A stretch of DNA of 16,419 nt, taken from the NCBI GenBank assembly GCA_002435585.1, contig DJDY01000183.1:1-16419 (forward strand). The letters run 5' to 3'. A program made the position numbers and the translations under genes. This DNA is from Lachnospira sp. UBA5912. GTDB taxonomy: Bacteria; Bacillota; Clostridia; Lachnospirales; Lachnospiraceae. A model generated the notes under the pieces. The model did not search any database and was not told the DNA's origin. It saw only the letters and a list, made by a program, of their open reading frames with translations. Shown here in pieces: positions 1 through 8,299 of this stretch (within the stretch, counting starts at the first letter, position 1; each line of letters starts with the position of its first letter).

Positions 1-327
1 AAGACTTGCTGTAAGCTTTCCAATAACCGCCTTTGCCTTTTCCTCTCCAAGTGACTTTTCAAGAAGCTCCTTTGCATATCCGATACCGCCCTCTGCGATA
101 TACTGTTGTGCAAGACATACCTCATAGAACTCATTAAGTACCTGTTCCTTAGTCTGTGGAGATACGCTGTTAGTATTGGCAATCTCCAATGTAAGCTGTT
201 CTATTTCTTCTTCTTTTAAATGTTTAAATATTTCTGCAGATTTTTCTGGTCCAAGGGCTATAAGTAATATTGCTGCCTTTTGAACCCCGTCCATGCCTTT
301 TTCACCATTATTAGCCTGTCGTGCCAT
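1..327 (-). CDS. fliG: Flagellar motor switch protein FliG, N-terminal part (runs off the window)
   Basis: FliG forms the rotor ring on the cytoplasmic face of the MS ring and contacts FliF, FliM and the stator. The first 109 codons are present and open to the left edge. The protein begins MARQANNGEKGMDGVQKAAI and continues with the FliG N-domain pattern: 'KAAILLIALGPEKSAEIFKH' (about residues 17-36), then an E/K-rich helix and 'NEFYEVCLAQQYIAEGG'. This is the domain that binds the FliF tail. The ATG at 327 is preceded by GGGAG about 8 bases upstream. It lies 31 bp after the fliF stop, so the two are co-transcribed. Only the N-domain is visible; the middle and C-terminal (charged, stator-facing) domains lie outside. 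Identification rests on family knowledge of this N-terminal pattern and on the position after fliF. Confidence 0.95.
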   Translation of the reverse strand, partial: MARQANNGEKGMDGVQKAAILLIALGPEKSAEIFKHLKEEEIEQLTLEIANTNSVSPQTKEQVLNEFYEVCLAQQYIAEGGIGYAKELLEKSLGEEKAKAVIGKLTASL

Positions 328-358
328 ATATGTACTCCCATATTATCCAACATATTTA

Positions 359-1984
359 TTAGTTCCAGTCTTCATTCAGCCAGTTACGTAACAGTAATGC
401 AACTGCCTCTGGATTCTCATCAACAAACTTCTCAATTGCTTTCCTTGTTTCAGACTTCTCCTGAAGATCGATATCATCCACAGCTGCCTGCTGGTTCTCT
501 CTTGTTGAAGCAAGCATTTCTTCAACAGATAACTCTGGCTCTTTCTCTTCAACTGTAAGTGGACGTGCACTTCTGATAATAACAAATATAAGTATTCCAA
601 GTATAGCTGCTGCAAGCACAAGCTGAATCCAGAATGATGCCTTGCTGAGAATGTTCGTTGATGGCTTATCAATAAACGAATTCTTCTGATATGCTATAAC
701 TGATATATTAGCCGGATCAATACCTGTACCCTTAGATATAATATCTGTCCATGAAGGATCTACATCTATAGTAGTAGGCTGTGCGTTCTGGCTCTTAAAT
801 GTATCCCAGTCTGTTCCGTTTAAGTATCCAAGCTTCTGTGCCTGTTCTTCTTCATATGTTACATTCTGTATAAGTGTTACTGCTATAGTTGAGTTAGCCT
901 TAACTATTGAACCAGGATCTGTGTTTGTTGTTGTAACAAGTTCATTAGGTAGGTAATCAAACTCATCAACTGTATATGTAGATGATGATGATGTACCATC
1001 TGTTACATCATATGTAGTCTGATTGTTTGAATTCTGGCTGTTACTTGCAGTACCTGGCGTACCACTAGCTCCATTAGTACCTGTTGAAGCCTGCTGGTAT
1101 GAATGACTATAAAGACCTTCATCCCTTCCATCCTGTGCTGTATATTCTTTAGCTATTTTATTAACAGTATTCCAGTCAAGTTCATAATTAAGTGTAATAA
1201 CAGCATCATCATAAAGACCTGTTGCAAGTATATTTCTTAACAGTGAGCTGCTTGTAGTAGCTTCAATCTGTGACTTATACTTAAGCTTATCATTCATGCC
1301 TACACCTGAATTATTATTGTTTCCAGCAGCTCCATTAAACAATGTATTGCCTTTATTGTCTATGATAGTGATACTCTTTGTTGAGTCATTACCAACTGCC
1401 ATAGCAAGAAGTGATGCCATGCTTTCTGCTGTATCACTGTTTATATCTTTAGTTGTTACAAGCTTAACAGCAACTGTCGCATCTGATGCTGCCTGATAGA
1501 AAGAATTAGTCTTTTCCGGCATATTAATAGTAACTGATGCTGTCTTTACTCCATCCATATCTTCAAGGTCTGATGCAAGCTTAGTTTCAAGATAATGCGC
1601 ATACTGCTTTGTGCTATCTGAATCAGTTGTTGTAAAACTCCTCTTCATAGCATCTTCAAATGTATAGCCATCAGACTTTATATCCTGTGTTGCAAGTAAC
1701 ATCTTACATGCTGTCAGTTCTTTCTCGTTTACACTTACCACCATGTTATTAATCTTATACTTATGGTTATTCTCATCAAGTATAGATGTTACTGAATTCA
1801 TCTCTGTATAATCTTCACATGTTACAAGAACCTGATACTTAGGACGTGTAAGTACAAATGACAATATACCTATCACTGCTATGAAGGCTACTATCGAACT
1901 AACTATTATTATTCTTTTCTTTACCGACCAACTCTTCCAGATATCTAATAACTTCTGTGGAATCTGTTTTATTTTATCTGCCAT
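359..1984 (-). CDS. fliF: Flagellar M-ring protein FliF
   Basis: FliF builds the MS ring in the cytoplasmic membrane, the base of the flagellar export gate and rotor. About 541 residues is a normal family length. Visible are an N-terminal membrane helix (about 25-46), the two ring-building domains (about 48-220), a low-complexity Ser/Thr/Asn/Gly linker typical of the variable middle (about 295-340), and a second membrane helix (about 450-472). The acidic cytoplasmic tail ends 'FVDENPEAVALLLRNWLNED', the conserved FliG-binding motif. Two ATG codons stand in tandem. The Shine-Dalgarno AGGAG (1991-1995) is only 3 bases from the first (1987) but 6 from the second (1984), so I place the start at 1984. 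It follows fliE by 17 bases in one operon. Confidence 0.96.
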   Translation of the reverse strand: MADKIKQIPQKLLDIWKSWSVKKRIIIVSSIVAFIAVIGILSFVLTRPKYQVLVTCEDYTEMNSVTSILDENNHKYKINNMVVSVNEKELTACKMLLATQDIKSDGYTFEDAMKRSFTTTDSDSTKQYAHYLETKLASDLEDMDGVKTASVTINMPEKTNSFYQAASDATVAVKLVTTKDINSDTAESMASLLAMAVGNDSTKSITIIDNKGNTLFNGAAGNNNNSGVGMNDKLKYKSQIEATTSSSLLRNILATGLYDDAVITLNYELDWNTVNKIAKEYTAQDGRDEGLYSHSYQQASTGTNGASGTPGTASNSQNSNNQTTYDVTDGTSSSSTYTVDEFDYLPNELVTTTNTDPGSIVKANSTIAVTLIQNVTYEEEQAQKLGYLNGTDWDTFKSQNAQPTTIDVDPSWTDIISKGTGIDPANISVIAYQKNSFIDKPSTNILSKASFWIQLVLAAAILGILIFVIIRSARPLTVEEKEPELSVEEMLASTRENQQAAVDDIDLQEKSETRKAIEKFVDENPEAVALLLRNWLNEDWN

Positions 1985-2001
1985 CATTAACTCCTAAGTA
2001 A

Positions 2002-2334
2002 TTATATCTGCATATTCATTATTTCTTTATATGCTTCTAATGCTTTATCTCTTATTGCAACTGTGTACTGCAGTGCAATATTAGCTTTCTGCTGATACAC
2101 TCCTAATTCGTGTGTATTAGTCATGTTGCCAAGGGCATAATCAACTTCTGCCTGCTGTGCCTGCTGGATATAAGAATTCGTGCTATCCAGAATTCCTGAT
2201 ACTGAATTAAATATTGAATCAAATGTAGAATCATCAGATGTACCTGTCTTAGAAACATTACTGTTTGTTAAAAGATCAGATACTTTATTGACATAATCAC
2301 TTCCAAGTGAATTAACTGCTGTTGTCAAATCCAT
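2002..2334 (-). CDS. fliE: Flagellar hook-basal body complex protein FliE
   Basis: FliE is the small adaptor between the MS ring and the proximal rod (FlgB) and is exported by the flagellar type III apparatus. The 110-residue length is typical. The C-terminal half carries the family signature: a helix with 'AEVDYALGNMTNTHELGVYQ' followed by 'QYTVAIRDKALEAYKEIMNM', ending in the conserved MQ-I tail. A good Shine-Dalgarno GGAGG (2344-2348) sits 9 bases before the ATG. It lies between flgC and fliF, as in Bacillus and clostridia. Nothing is truncated or odd. Confidence 0.95.
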   Translation of the reverse strand: MDLTTAVNSLGSDYVNKVSDLLTNSNVSKTGTSDDSTFDSIFNSVSGILDSTNSYIQQAQQAEVDYALGNMTNTHELGVYQQKANIALQYTVAIRDKALEAYKEIMNMQI

Positions 2335-2376
2335 ATTACAATTCCTCCGAGTATATAACTTAAGATATCACACATA

Positions 2377-2880
2377 TTAAGACTGTCCTATAGTAAGTCC
2401 TTTCTGTGCCATGCTTTTACTTGCGTTAAAAGCTGATATATTTGCTTCATATGAACGTGAAGCATCAATAAGGTCTGTCATCTCCTGGACAACATTGACA
2501 TTAGGATATGTGACATATCCGTTCTCATCTGCATCTGGATGTGATGGATCATACACCATATTCATATCCTCTGATGTATCATCATATATTGATGTAACCT
2601 TAACACCATCGCCAACAATGCCACCACTTGCCACTCTTAATGCATCGGCAAATGTTCCTGTACCAGTTGTATATCGTGATGAATATGCTGATGTTCCAAC
2701 ACCTGCCTGTGCTGATGTAAGTGTTTTCTCGGTAAATACCACAGACTTCTTAACGTAAGGTGTTCCATCACTGGTCCTTGTTGTATTCGCATTAGCTATG
2801 TTCTGTGATATTACATCTGTTCTTAACTGCTGTGCAGTCATACCTGATGCACTTATATTGAATGCAGTAAACATTGACAT
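2377..2880 (-). CDS. flgC: Flagellar basal-body rod protein FlgC
   Basis: FlgC is one of the proximal rod proteins of the flagellar axle. The N-terminus 'MSMFTAFNISASGMTAQQLR' with 'DVISQNIANANTTRT' is the rod-protein motif. The C-terminus 'VVQEMTDLIDASRSYEANIS' followed by AFNASKSMAQKGL is the matching FlgC coiled-coil end. Those two ends pair in the rod. At 167 residues it is about 20 longer than many FlgC proteins, the extra lying in the central part rich in Gly, Ser and Thr. The Shine-Dalgarno AGGAG is 11 bases before this ATG; the second ATG two codons later would be 17 away, so the first start is preferred. Second gene of the flgB operon. Confidence 0.95.
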   Translation of the reverse strand: MSMFTAFNISASGMTAQQLRTDVISQNIANANTTRTSDGTPYVKKSVVFTEKTLTSAQAGVGTSAYSSRYTTGTGTFADALRVASGGIVGDGVKVTSIYDDTSEDMNMVYDPSHPDADENGYVTYPNVNVVQEMTDLIDASRSYEANISAFNASKSMAQKGLTIGQS

Positions 2881-3001
2881 ACGCTTGTTCTCTCCTTTAT
2901 CTATGTATTAAGTGTTCATGTATACGTTCTTAAATATAACATATTTAAATCATATCTGATAATGTGCTGTACATTATAAATATAATTCTAAATATAATTC
3001 A

Positions 3002-3394
3002 TCATTTGAGTACTGTCTTAAACCTTGAAAACTCATTGTTCATACTATCAATAAGTGCATTATAATTAATCTGCTCTGATGCAAGTTCAACATTCTCTGT
3101 TGAAAGGTCAACATTATTGCCATCCAGTCTGTATGATAATGTAGAATTATCTGTATAAGTCCTTATGGCTATATCATTATAATTGATATTATTAACCCTG
3201 TTAGTAAGTGATGAAGAACCACCATTAGTACGCTGCAGTGCAGATCTTAAATATGTAGTAAAATCCACATCCTGTCTTTTATAGTTAGGTGTATCAACGT
3301 TAGCTATATTATTAGTTAACACTTCTTCTCTTGTCCAGCTGGCATCTGCTGCCGCTTTTAATACATTAACGAATCCAAACATTCCCGAGCTCAT
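3002..3394 (-). CDS. flgB: Flagellar basal-body rod protein FlgB
   Basis: FlgB is the proximal rod protein next to FliE. The protein has the rod motif 'EEVLTNNIANVDTPNYKRQD' near residues 23-42 and the paired C-terminal helix 'NVELASEQINYNALIDSMNN'. I start it at the ATG at 3394 (130 residues, the usual family length). The reading frame extends 15 codons upstream to 3439, but only the inner ATG has a Shine-Dalgarno (AAAGGGG ending about 6 bases before it), and that upstream extension would consume this ribosome site. It is the first gene of the flagellar operon. A promoter candidate lies about 90 bp upstream (separate entry). About 120 bp separate it from flgC, more than between the other genes here. 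Confidence 0.95.
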   Translation of the reverse strand: MSSGMFGFVNVLKAAADASWTREEVLTNNIANVDTPNYKRQDVDFTTYLRSALQRTNGGSSSLTNRVNNINYNDIAIRTYTDNSTLSYRLDGNNVDLSTENVELASEQINYNALIDSMNNEFSRFKTVLK

Positions 3395-3483
3395 ATATAC
3401 CCCTTTCCATACAATGGATATAATAGTTCTAATCCACATAGTATCCGTGTATTATAACTATAAACATAATTACACTACCTAAC

Positions 3484-3511
3484 ATTATAAATAATTTCGA
3501 CAAAAAAACAA
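3484..3511 (-). promoter_or_regulatory. Candidate sigma-A promoter of the flgB operon
   Basis: Reading the minus strand, TTGTTT (3506-3511) and a perfect TATAAT (3484-3489) are separated by 16 bases, giving a predicted start near 3477 and an 80-nt leader to flgB. The -35 box is imperfect (TTGTTT against TTGACA) and the region is AT-rich, so chance matches are possible. I saw no convincing flagellar sigma (FliA/SigD-type) promoter nearby. Confidence 0.5.
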
Positions 3512-3777
3512 GTTATTTTTGGCTTTTTCTGGCATTTTTAAATTCTCATCTGCTCCTGACACCAGCACAGAACCCGAAATATATACACAAACTTGGCAAT
3601 AGCAGTAAATATATCTATAATTTACCTCAATTAAGCTTTTTTGCCAGATTATTAAAATCTACGCATCAATATACAATGCATATATAATCCATATACAATT
3701 CATTTATAAACAAAATCAACATTCTCTTGTGTTAATTATCAGATAGCAAATATACTTTTGTTTAATAAAATCAAATC
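3512..3777. other. AT-rich spacer between flgB promoter candidate and the inverted-repeat element
   Basis: This is part of the roughly 540-bp spacer between codY and flgB. I see no open frame with a ribosome site on either strand, no strong hairpin, and no match to the c-di-GMP-I riboswitch consensus that sometimes precedes clostridial flagellar operons. It may be the distal part of a long flgB leader or simply intergenic. Confidence 0.5.
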
Positions 3778-3870
3778 GGCTGTTGCAGCAGGATAACTTA
3801 TGCAACACATAGAACAATAAACCAAACCATTATCCTATATGCAACACAAATAATCCACAATGCAACAGCC
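3778..3870 (-). other. Nested inverted-repeat element downstream of codY (possible structured RNA or regulator array)
   Basis: On the plus strand GGCTGTTGCA (3778-3787) and TGCAACAGCC (3861-3870) are a perfect 10-bp inverted repeat. Inside them AGGATAA (3790-3796) and TTATCCT (3830-3836) form a second 7-bp pair only 2 bases from the outer arm on one side. ATGCAACA also occurs as direct copies at 3800, 3839 and 3860, so the outer arm sequence is present four times in 90 bp. Read as minus-strand RNA this could fold as a long stem with an internal bulge and an apical loop, and U-rich sequence follows the closing arm. It could be the 3' end (weak terminator) of codY, a structured leader of flgB, or binding sites for a regulator. 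I do not recognise a known family. Confidence 0.5.
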
Positions 3871-3936
3871 ATTCAAATCAACCTTATAAAATAGCCAGAG
3901 TTTTTCTTCATTATAAGTATCAGAAAGCACTACTGA

Positions 3937-4707
3937 CTATTCATCATACTTAGCCAGCTCATCAAATACATACTCGTTTATAACCTTGATATAAGTTCCC
4001 TTCATACCTGATGACTTACAGTCAATAACTCCGGCACTTTCAAACTTTCTTAATGCATTTACAATAACCGATCTTGTAATTCCAACATTATCTGCTATCT
4101 TACTTGCAACAAGAGTACCTTCATTACCATTAAGTTCTTTAAATATATTCTTTATAGCATCAAGCTCTGATGTTGATAAAGTATCTATAGCCGACCTTAC
4201 TATCTTTTTCTTTCTTACTTCCTCTGCATTCTCTTCATTAACTGAACGCATCATCTCAAGACCTACTACTGTAGTTCCATATTCACTCAGGATAATATCA
4301 TCTATCTCGTATGAACTGTCACTCTTGTACATAAATAAAGTACCAAGCCTCTCACCAGCTATCTCTACTGGCGCAATCAAAGCCTGAAACTTCTTAACAT
4401 TCTCCATAGTAAATCCCAACGTAGACAGATTAACATTCTCTTTAGTTGATAGAACACTTAACAATCTCTCATTGAGCATCTCATCCACAAACCCACCAAC
4501 TTTGTCATAGACAAGTTCATTAATCACTTCAACACCAGCATAATATCCGGTACCAAGGACCTTTCCTTTCTTACTTATGACAAGGATATTGGATTCGAGT
4601 ATACTACTTAAGACATTGCACATATCGTTAAAATCAACTCTTGCCGAATGGTTATTATGCAATAACTTGTTAATCTTTCTGGTCTTATCCAAAAGCTGTA
4701 CACTCAT
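3937..4707 (-). CDS. codY: Global transcriptional regulator CodY
   Basis: CodY senses branched-chain amino acids (and in many species GTP) and represses or activates starvation, virulence and motility genes in low-GC Firmicutes. The protein has an N-terminal GAF-type ligand domain (about residues 1-155) beginning MSVQLLDKTRKINKLL, a linker helix with MMRSVNEENAEEVRKKK, and the C-terminal winged helix-turn-helix. The recognition part 'ASKIADNVGITRSVIVNALR' (about 201-220) and the following 'GMKGTYIKVIN' are hallmark CodY sequence. I use the ATG at 4707 (256 residues; family about 259). The Shine-Dalgarno GGAGG (4716-4720) is 8 bases from it and 5 from the adjacent ATG at 4710, while the longest frame (4746) would start upstream of this site. 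It stands just before the flagellar operon, as in Bacillus subtilis. Confidence 0.98.
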   Translation of the reverse strand: MSVQLLDKTRKINKLLHNNHSARVDFNDMCNVLSSILESNILVISKKGKVLGTGYYAGVEVINELVYDKVGGFVDEMLNERLLSVLSTKENVNLSTLGFTMENVKKFQALIAPVEIAGERLGTLFMYKSDSSYEIDDIILSEYGTTVVGLEMMRSVNEENAEEVRKKKIVRSAIDTLSTSELDAIKNIFKELNGNEGTLVASKIADNVGITRSVIVNALRKFESAGVIDCKSSGMKGTYIKVINEYVFDELAKYDE

Positions 4708-4758
4708 CATACATTCCTCCATATATATAATTACACCGATAAACATCTGTATGAGAGA

Positions 4759-4787
4759 ATAATATCACACAACTTTTAAATAATCAA
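4759..4787 (-). promoter_or_regulatory. Sigma-A promoter of codY
   Basis: On the minus strand TTGATT (4782-4787) and TATTAT (4759-4764) are separated by exactly 17 bases, and the -10 box is preceded by TGA, giving an extended -10 (TGn). The predicted start is near 4752, leaving a leader of about 45 bases before the codY ATG. This is the best promoter in the window and indicates that codY can be transcribed independently of topA. Confidence 0.75.
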
Positions 4788-4810
4788 CATTTTTATCATA
4801 TTTATCTGAC

Positions 4811-4825
4811 AATTTCATCAAAATT
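4811..4825. promoter_or_regulatory. CodY-box-like palindrome upstream of codY
   Basis: The minus strand reads AATTTTGATGAAATT. It matches 12 of 15 positions of the CodY box AATTTTCWGAAAATT, with the three mismatches all in the centre and both arms intact. It lies about 24 bp upstream of the codY -35 box. Autoregulation of codY is known in some Firmicutes. The AT-rich background makes a three-mismatch match only suggestive. Confidence 0.35.
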
Positions 4826-4873
4826 CAATCTAAATCCATATAATAACTATATTATTTTGATATATAGAACTAT

Positions 4874-6949
4874 TTACTTAACATCTTTCGTTGTATCTAA
4901 TATATAACCGCATTTTTCATTACCACATACAAGCTTGTTACCCTTGATAAGCATATAACTGCCGCACTTAGGACATTTCTTATCCGAAGGTCTCTGCCAT
5001 GTCATAAAGTCACATTCCGGATACCCTTCACATCCATAAAACATTCTTCCTTTTTTTGTCTTCTTAAGGATGATATCTTTACCACATTTAGGGCACGCAA
5101 CCCCTATTTTTTCAAGATATGGCTTAGTATTGTGGCACTCTGGAAAACCTGGACAACCCAGGAATTTACCATGTGGACCATATTTTATAACCATATTTCG
5201 TCCACATTTATCACATACAACATCAGTAACTTCATCTTCTATCTTGACATTTTCAAGTTCCTTCTCAGCCTTATCAACAGACTCTTTAAGGTCAGGATAG
5301 AAGTTCTTAATAATCTCTTTCCACTTGACCTCTCCATCCGCAACACCATCAAGAAGTGACTCCATATTAGCTGTAAAATTAACGTCTACTATCTGTGGGA
5401 AAGCCTTAACCATAGCATCATCAACTGCTCTTCCAAGCTCAGTTACATATAGATTCTTCTGTTCCTTTGCAATATAATGTCTTGCTATAATAGTTGAGAT
5501 AGTAGGTGCATACGTACTTGGTCTTCCTATTCCCAGTTCTTCAAGTGCTTTAACTAATGATGCCTCTGTAAAATGTGCTGGTGGCTGTGTAAAATGCTGT
5601 GTTCCATCAACGCTTTCAAGTGTCAGTACAGAATTCTCATCAATCCCTTTAACTAATGAATTAGGCTCATCTTTATCATCATCGCTCTTATAAACAGACA
5701 TAAAACCATCAAAAGATATCTTAGAAGCCGATATACTGAATCTATAATCACCGGCGGCTATCTTAACTGATGTTGTTTCATATACAGCATCTGCCATCTG
5801 GCTTGCTGTGAATCTCTTCCATATAAGCTGATACAGTCTGAACTGGTCTCTTGATAAAGAGTCTTTTATCATAGCAGGTGTAAGAGAGATATCTGTTGGT
5901 CTGATTGCTTCATGCGCATCCTGTATCTTCTTATCATCCTTCTTTTTCTTATCACCATGAGGAAGATATTTTTCTCCGTAATTATTTTCAATATACTGCT
6001 CTGATGCTGCCTTTGCTTCATCTGCAACTCTTGTTGAATCAGTTCTTAAGTATGTGATAACACCTATAGTTCCTCTTCCCTCAATATCAACACCTTCATA
6101 TAACTGCTGTGCTATTCTCATAGTCTTTGCAGTTGCAAAGTTAAGTGTTTTGGAAGCCTCCTGCTGAAGTGTACTTGTTGTGAAGGGAAGTGGGGCTTTC
6201 TTTACTTTCTCACCTTTCTTAACACTATCCACTACAAATGTACTACTCTCTACTTTCTTTTTAATAGCCTCCATTTGTTCCTTATTTTTAATATCTATCT
6301 TACCATCAGCATCGCCATGGAATCTTGCCACTATTGGTTTTTTCTCGCCCTTTACCTTAAGTGTTGCATCCATTGTCCAGTATTCATCTGGAATAAATGC
6401 ATCTATTTCATTCTCACGGTCGCATATTATTCTTAATGCTACCGACTGAACTCGTCCAGCACTAAGTCCTCTTTTTATCTTAGCCCATAATACAGGACTT
6501 ATACTATATCCAACAACTCTGTCAAGAACTCTTCGCGCCTGCTGTGCATCAACAAGATTCATATCTATTTTTCTGGCATCCTTAATAGCTGCCTTAACAG
6601 CACTTTTCGTTATCTCGTTAAAAGTAATCCTATATATGTCCTTATCTTCTAACTTTAATGCCTTTGACAAATGCCATGATATTGCCTCTCCTTCACGATC
6701 GGGATCGGTTGCAAGATATACTTTATCAGCCTTCTTAACTTCCTTTCTAAGTGCTGCAAGTATCTCACCTTTTCCTCTTATAGTGATATACTTAGGTTCA
6801 AAATCATGTTCTATATCAACACCCATCTGACTTTTAGGAAGATCCCTTACATGTCCCTGCGATGCCATAACCTCATAATTTGAACCTAAAAATTTCTTGA
6901 TTGTTTTTACCTTTGCTGGTGATTCCACTATAACAAGATATTTTGCCAT
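4874..6949 (-). CDS. topA: DNA topoisomerase I (type IA)
   Basis: TopA relaxes negative supercoils by passing a strand through a transient single-strand break. The 691 residues are a normal length. Visible in order: a Toprim domain with 'YLVIVESPAK' (Glu9) and 'LATDPDREGEA' (Asp82, Asp84, Glu86 metal ligands); the catalytic tyrosine in 'GVITYLRTDST' (Tyr300, Arg302); and 'ELGIGRPSTYAPTISTI' (471-487), typical of the family. At the C-terminus are three four-cysteine zinc ribbons: C579/C582/C599/C605, C619/C622/C640/C646 and C659/C662/C675/C680. All catalytic residues are present. AAGGAG lies 8 bases before the ATG. It follows dprA by about 100 bp and precedes codY. Bacillus has trmFO, xerC/codV and hslVU at that point, and they are absent here. 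Confidence 0.98.
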   Translation of the reverse strand: MAKYLVIVESPAKVKTIKKFLGSNYEVMASQGHVRDLPKSQMGVDIEHDFEPKYITIRGKGEILAALRKEVKKADKVYLATDPDREGEAISWHLSKALKLEDKDIYRITFNEITKSAVKAAIKDARKIDMNLVDAQQARRVLDRVVGYSISPVLWAKIKRGLSAGRVQSVALRIICDRENEIDAFIPDEYWTMDATLKVKGEKKPIVARFHGDADGKIDIKNKEQMEAIKKKVESSTFVVDSVKKGEKVKKAPLPFTTSTLQQEASKTLNFATAKTMRIAQQLYEGVDIEGRGTIGVITYLRTDSTRVADEAKAASEQYIENNYGEKYLPHGDKKKKDDKKIQDAHEAIRPTDISLTPAMIKDSLSRDQFRLYQLIWKRFTASQMADAVYETTSVKIAAGDYRFSISASKISFDGFMSVYKSDDDKDEPNSLVKGIDENSVLTLESVDGTQHFTQPPAHFTEASLVKALEELGIGRPSTYAPTISTIIARHYIAKEQKNLYVTELGRAVDDAMVKAFPQIVDVNFTANMESLLDGVADGEVKWKEIIKNFYPDLKESVDKAEKELENVKIEDEVTDVVCDKCGRNMVIKYGPHGKFLGCPGFPECHNTKPYLEKIGVACPKCGKDIILKKTKKGRMFYGCEGYPECDFMTWQRPSDKKCPKCGSYMLIKGNKLVCGNEKCGYILDTTKDVK

Positions 6950-7051
6950 GAAACTAACTCCTTAGATTATAATTATATGCAGATGCCTTTATATTCTGTG
7001 TACATTTAACCTTGATGTTACAAACGATAATTCCCCTTGGCATACATTTTA

Positions 7052-8299
7052 TTAATATATGCGTGCATAACAGTTATCAGCAACCTCTTCTATCTTCCCC
7101 TCAAGTTCTAATTCAACCAAGGCACTGCTTATTTTCTGTAATGATAATCCGGTTTTTTCTATAAGTTCATTTAACCCTACCGGATATAAATCCACACAAC
7201 TATACAACATATTTTTAGGCGTTGCAAGTTCAAATTCCTGTACAGAGTCTTTATTTTGCAGGTATTCCGGTATACTGTTTATGTTTTTTTCCTCTTTTTT
7301 ATTATATATACAATCTTTTGTTTCTGTATTCATACCTATATAAGATCTGTCACTCCCACCTGCTTTATAATCACCAGCACACCTGTAGTTATCTAATTTA
7401 CTTCTTACAGCTTCTATATCCAATATATCCTCAGGTTTCGTTATAATAGCAGCTCCAAGCTTTATAAGATTGTTGCATCCCTCACTTAAGCTGTCACCTA
7501 TTCTTCCAGGAACTACCATAATCTCCTTATTCTGTTCAAGCGCCGCATCAACAGTTATAAGTGAACCACTCTTTTTTCTTGCTTCTACAACTATAACTAC
7601 ATCTGATAGTCCACTTATAATCCGGTTTCTTACAGGAAACTGCCCAGCATGTGGTGCTGTTCCTACTGGATATTCCGATACCACACAACCTTTTTCTTTC
7701 ATTTGTGTGAAAATCTCTATATTTTCTCTTGGATAGCATATATCAACCCCACACCCGAGCACTCCACATGTATACCCTTCAGCCTTAAGCGCACCAATAT
7801 GTGATGCTGAATCTATTCCTCTCGCCAATCCGCTTATAACCTGTATTCCCATCTTTGCAAAGCTTTTTGCAAGTACACTCGCCACATTATATCCATATGT
7901 AGTATTCTGTCTTGAACCTATTATTGCAACTGCCGGCTTATCATCATCTGGCAGCTTGCCATGATAATAAAGGCACATCGGATAATCATATATATGTAAC
8001 AGCTTCTTAGGATAATCCTCTCTCCCTGGATATGTAAAATGTATCCCTTTCTTTCTGATATCAATAAACTCTTCATATATTCTATTGTCTTTTTTAGAAT
8101 CAGCCATATATGCAAGCTCTTTATCTGTCAACAATCCAAGACCTTTTACAATCTTCTCATCAGCTTTGTATACGTGTTCTGGTGACTCAAAAGCTGTAAG
8201 CAGCTGCCTTAGCTTAACCTGACCAACATGGGGTATATTACAAAACCAGTACCAGTAATAATCCTCAAGATATGAAGATATTCCTTTATTATCACTCAT
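7052..8299 (-). CDS. dprA: DNA-processing protein DprA (Smf)
   Basis: DprA binds incoming single-stranded DNA during natural transformation and loads RecA; many non-competent bacteria also carry it. The Rossmann-like core (about 85-300) shows the family motifs 'AIIGSR' (125-130), 'ISGLARGIDSASH' (155-167), 'FPVRNRIISGLSD' (221-233), 'KSGSLITVDAALEQ' (243-256) and 'VVPGRIGD' (262-269). An N-terminal helical region (about 10-80) and a C-terminal winged-helix domain (about 362-415, 'GLNELIEKTGLSLQKISSAL') complete the usual plan. The linker at about 300-360 is long, charged and low in conservation. The ATG overlaps the comM stop by one base (TAATG), so the two are translationally coupled; GAGGTG supplies a ribosome site just before. 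Length 415 is slightly above the usual 360-400. Confidence 0.97.
   Translation of the reverse strand: MSDNKGISSYLEDYYWYWFCNIPHVGQVKLRQLLTAFESPEHVYKADEKIVKGLGLLTDKELAYMADSKKDNRIYEEFIDIRKKGIHFTYPGREDYPKKLLHIYDYPMCLYYHGKLPDDDKPAVAIIGSRQNTTYGYNVASVLAKSFAKMGIQVISGLARGIDSASHIGALKAEGYTCGVLGCGVDICYPRENIEIFTQMKEKGCVVSEYPVGTAPHAGQFPVRNRIISGLSDVVIVVEARKKSGSLITVDAALEQNKEIMVVPGRIGDSLSEGCNNLIKLGAAIITKPEDILDIEAVRSKLDNYRCAGDYKAGGSDRSYIGMNTETKDCIYNKKEEKNINSIPEYLQNKDSVQEFELATPKNMLYSCVDLYPVGLNELIEKTGLSLQKISSALVELELEGKIEEVADNCYARIY

Noticed and set aside
2961..2975. Hairpin AATGTGCTGTACATT between flgC and flgB
   Set aside because: Only a 5-bp AT-rich stem without a U-run; not a convincing terminator or attenuator.
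3395..3439. Longer flgB frame adding 15 N-terminal residues
   Set aside because: No ribosome site precedes it, and the extension covers the Shine-Dalgarno of the inner ATG; FlgB proteins normally begin near the inner start.
3778..3870. CRISPR-like array from the repeated ATGCAACA units
   Set aside because: The repeats are only 8-10 bp with unequal 39- and 21-bp spacing and one is inverted; no cas genes are present.
3395..3936. c-di-GMP riboswitch before the flagellar operon
   Set aside because: I looked for the GEMM-I consensus on the minus strand and found neither the conserved core nor the GNRA tetraloop/receptor pattern.
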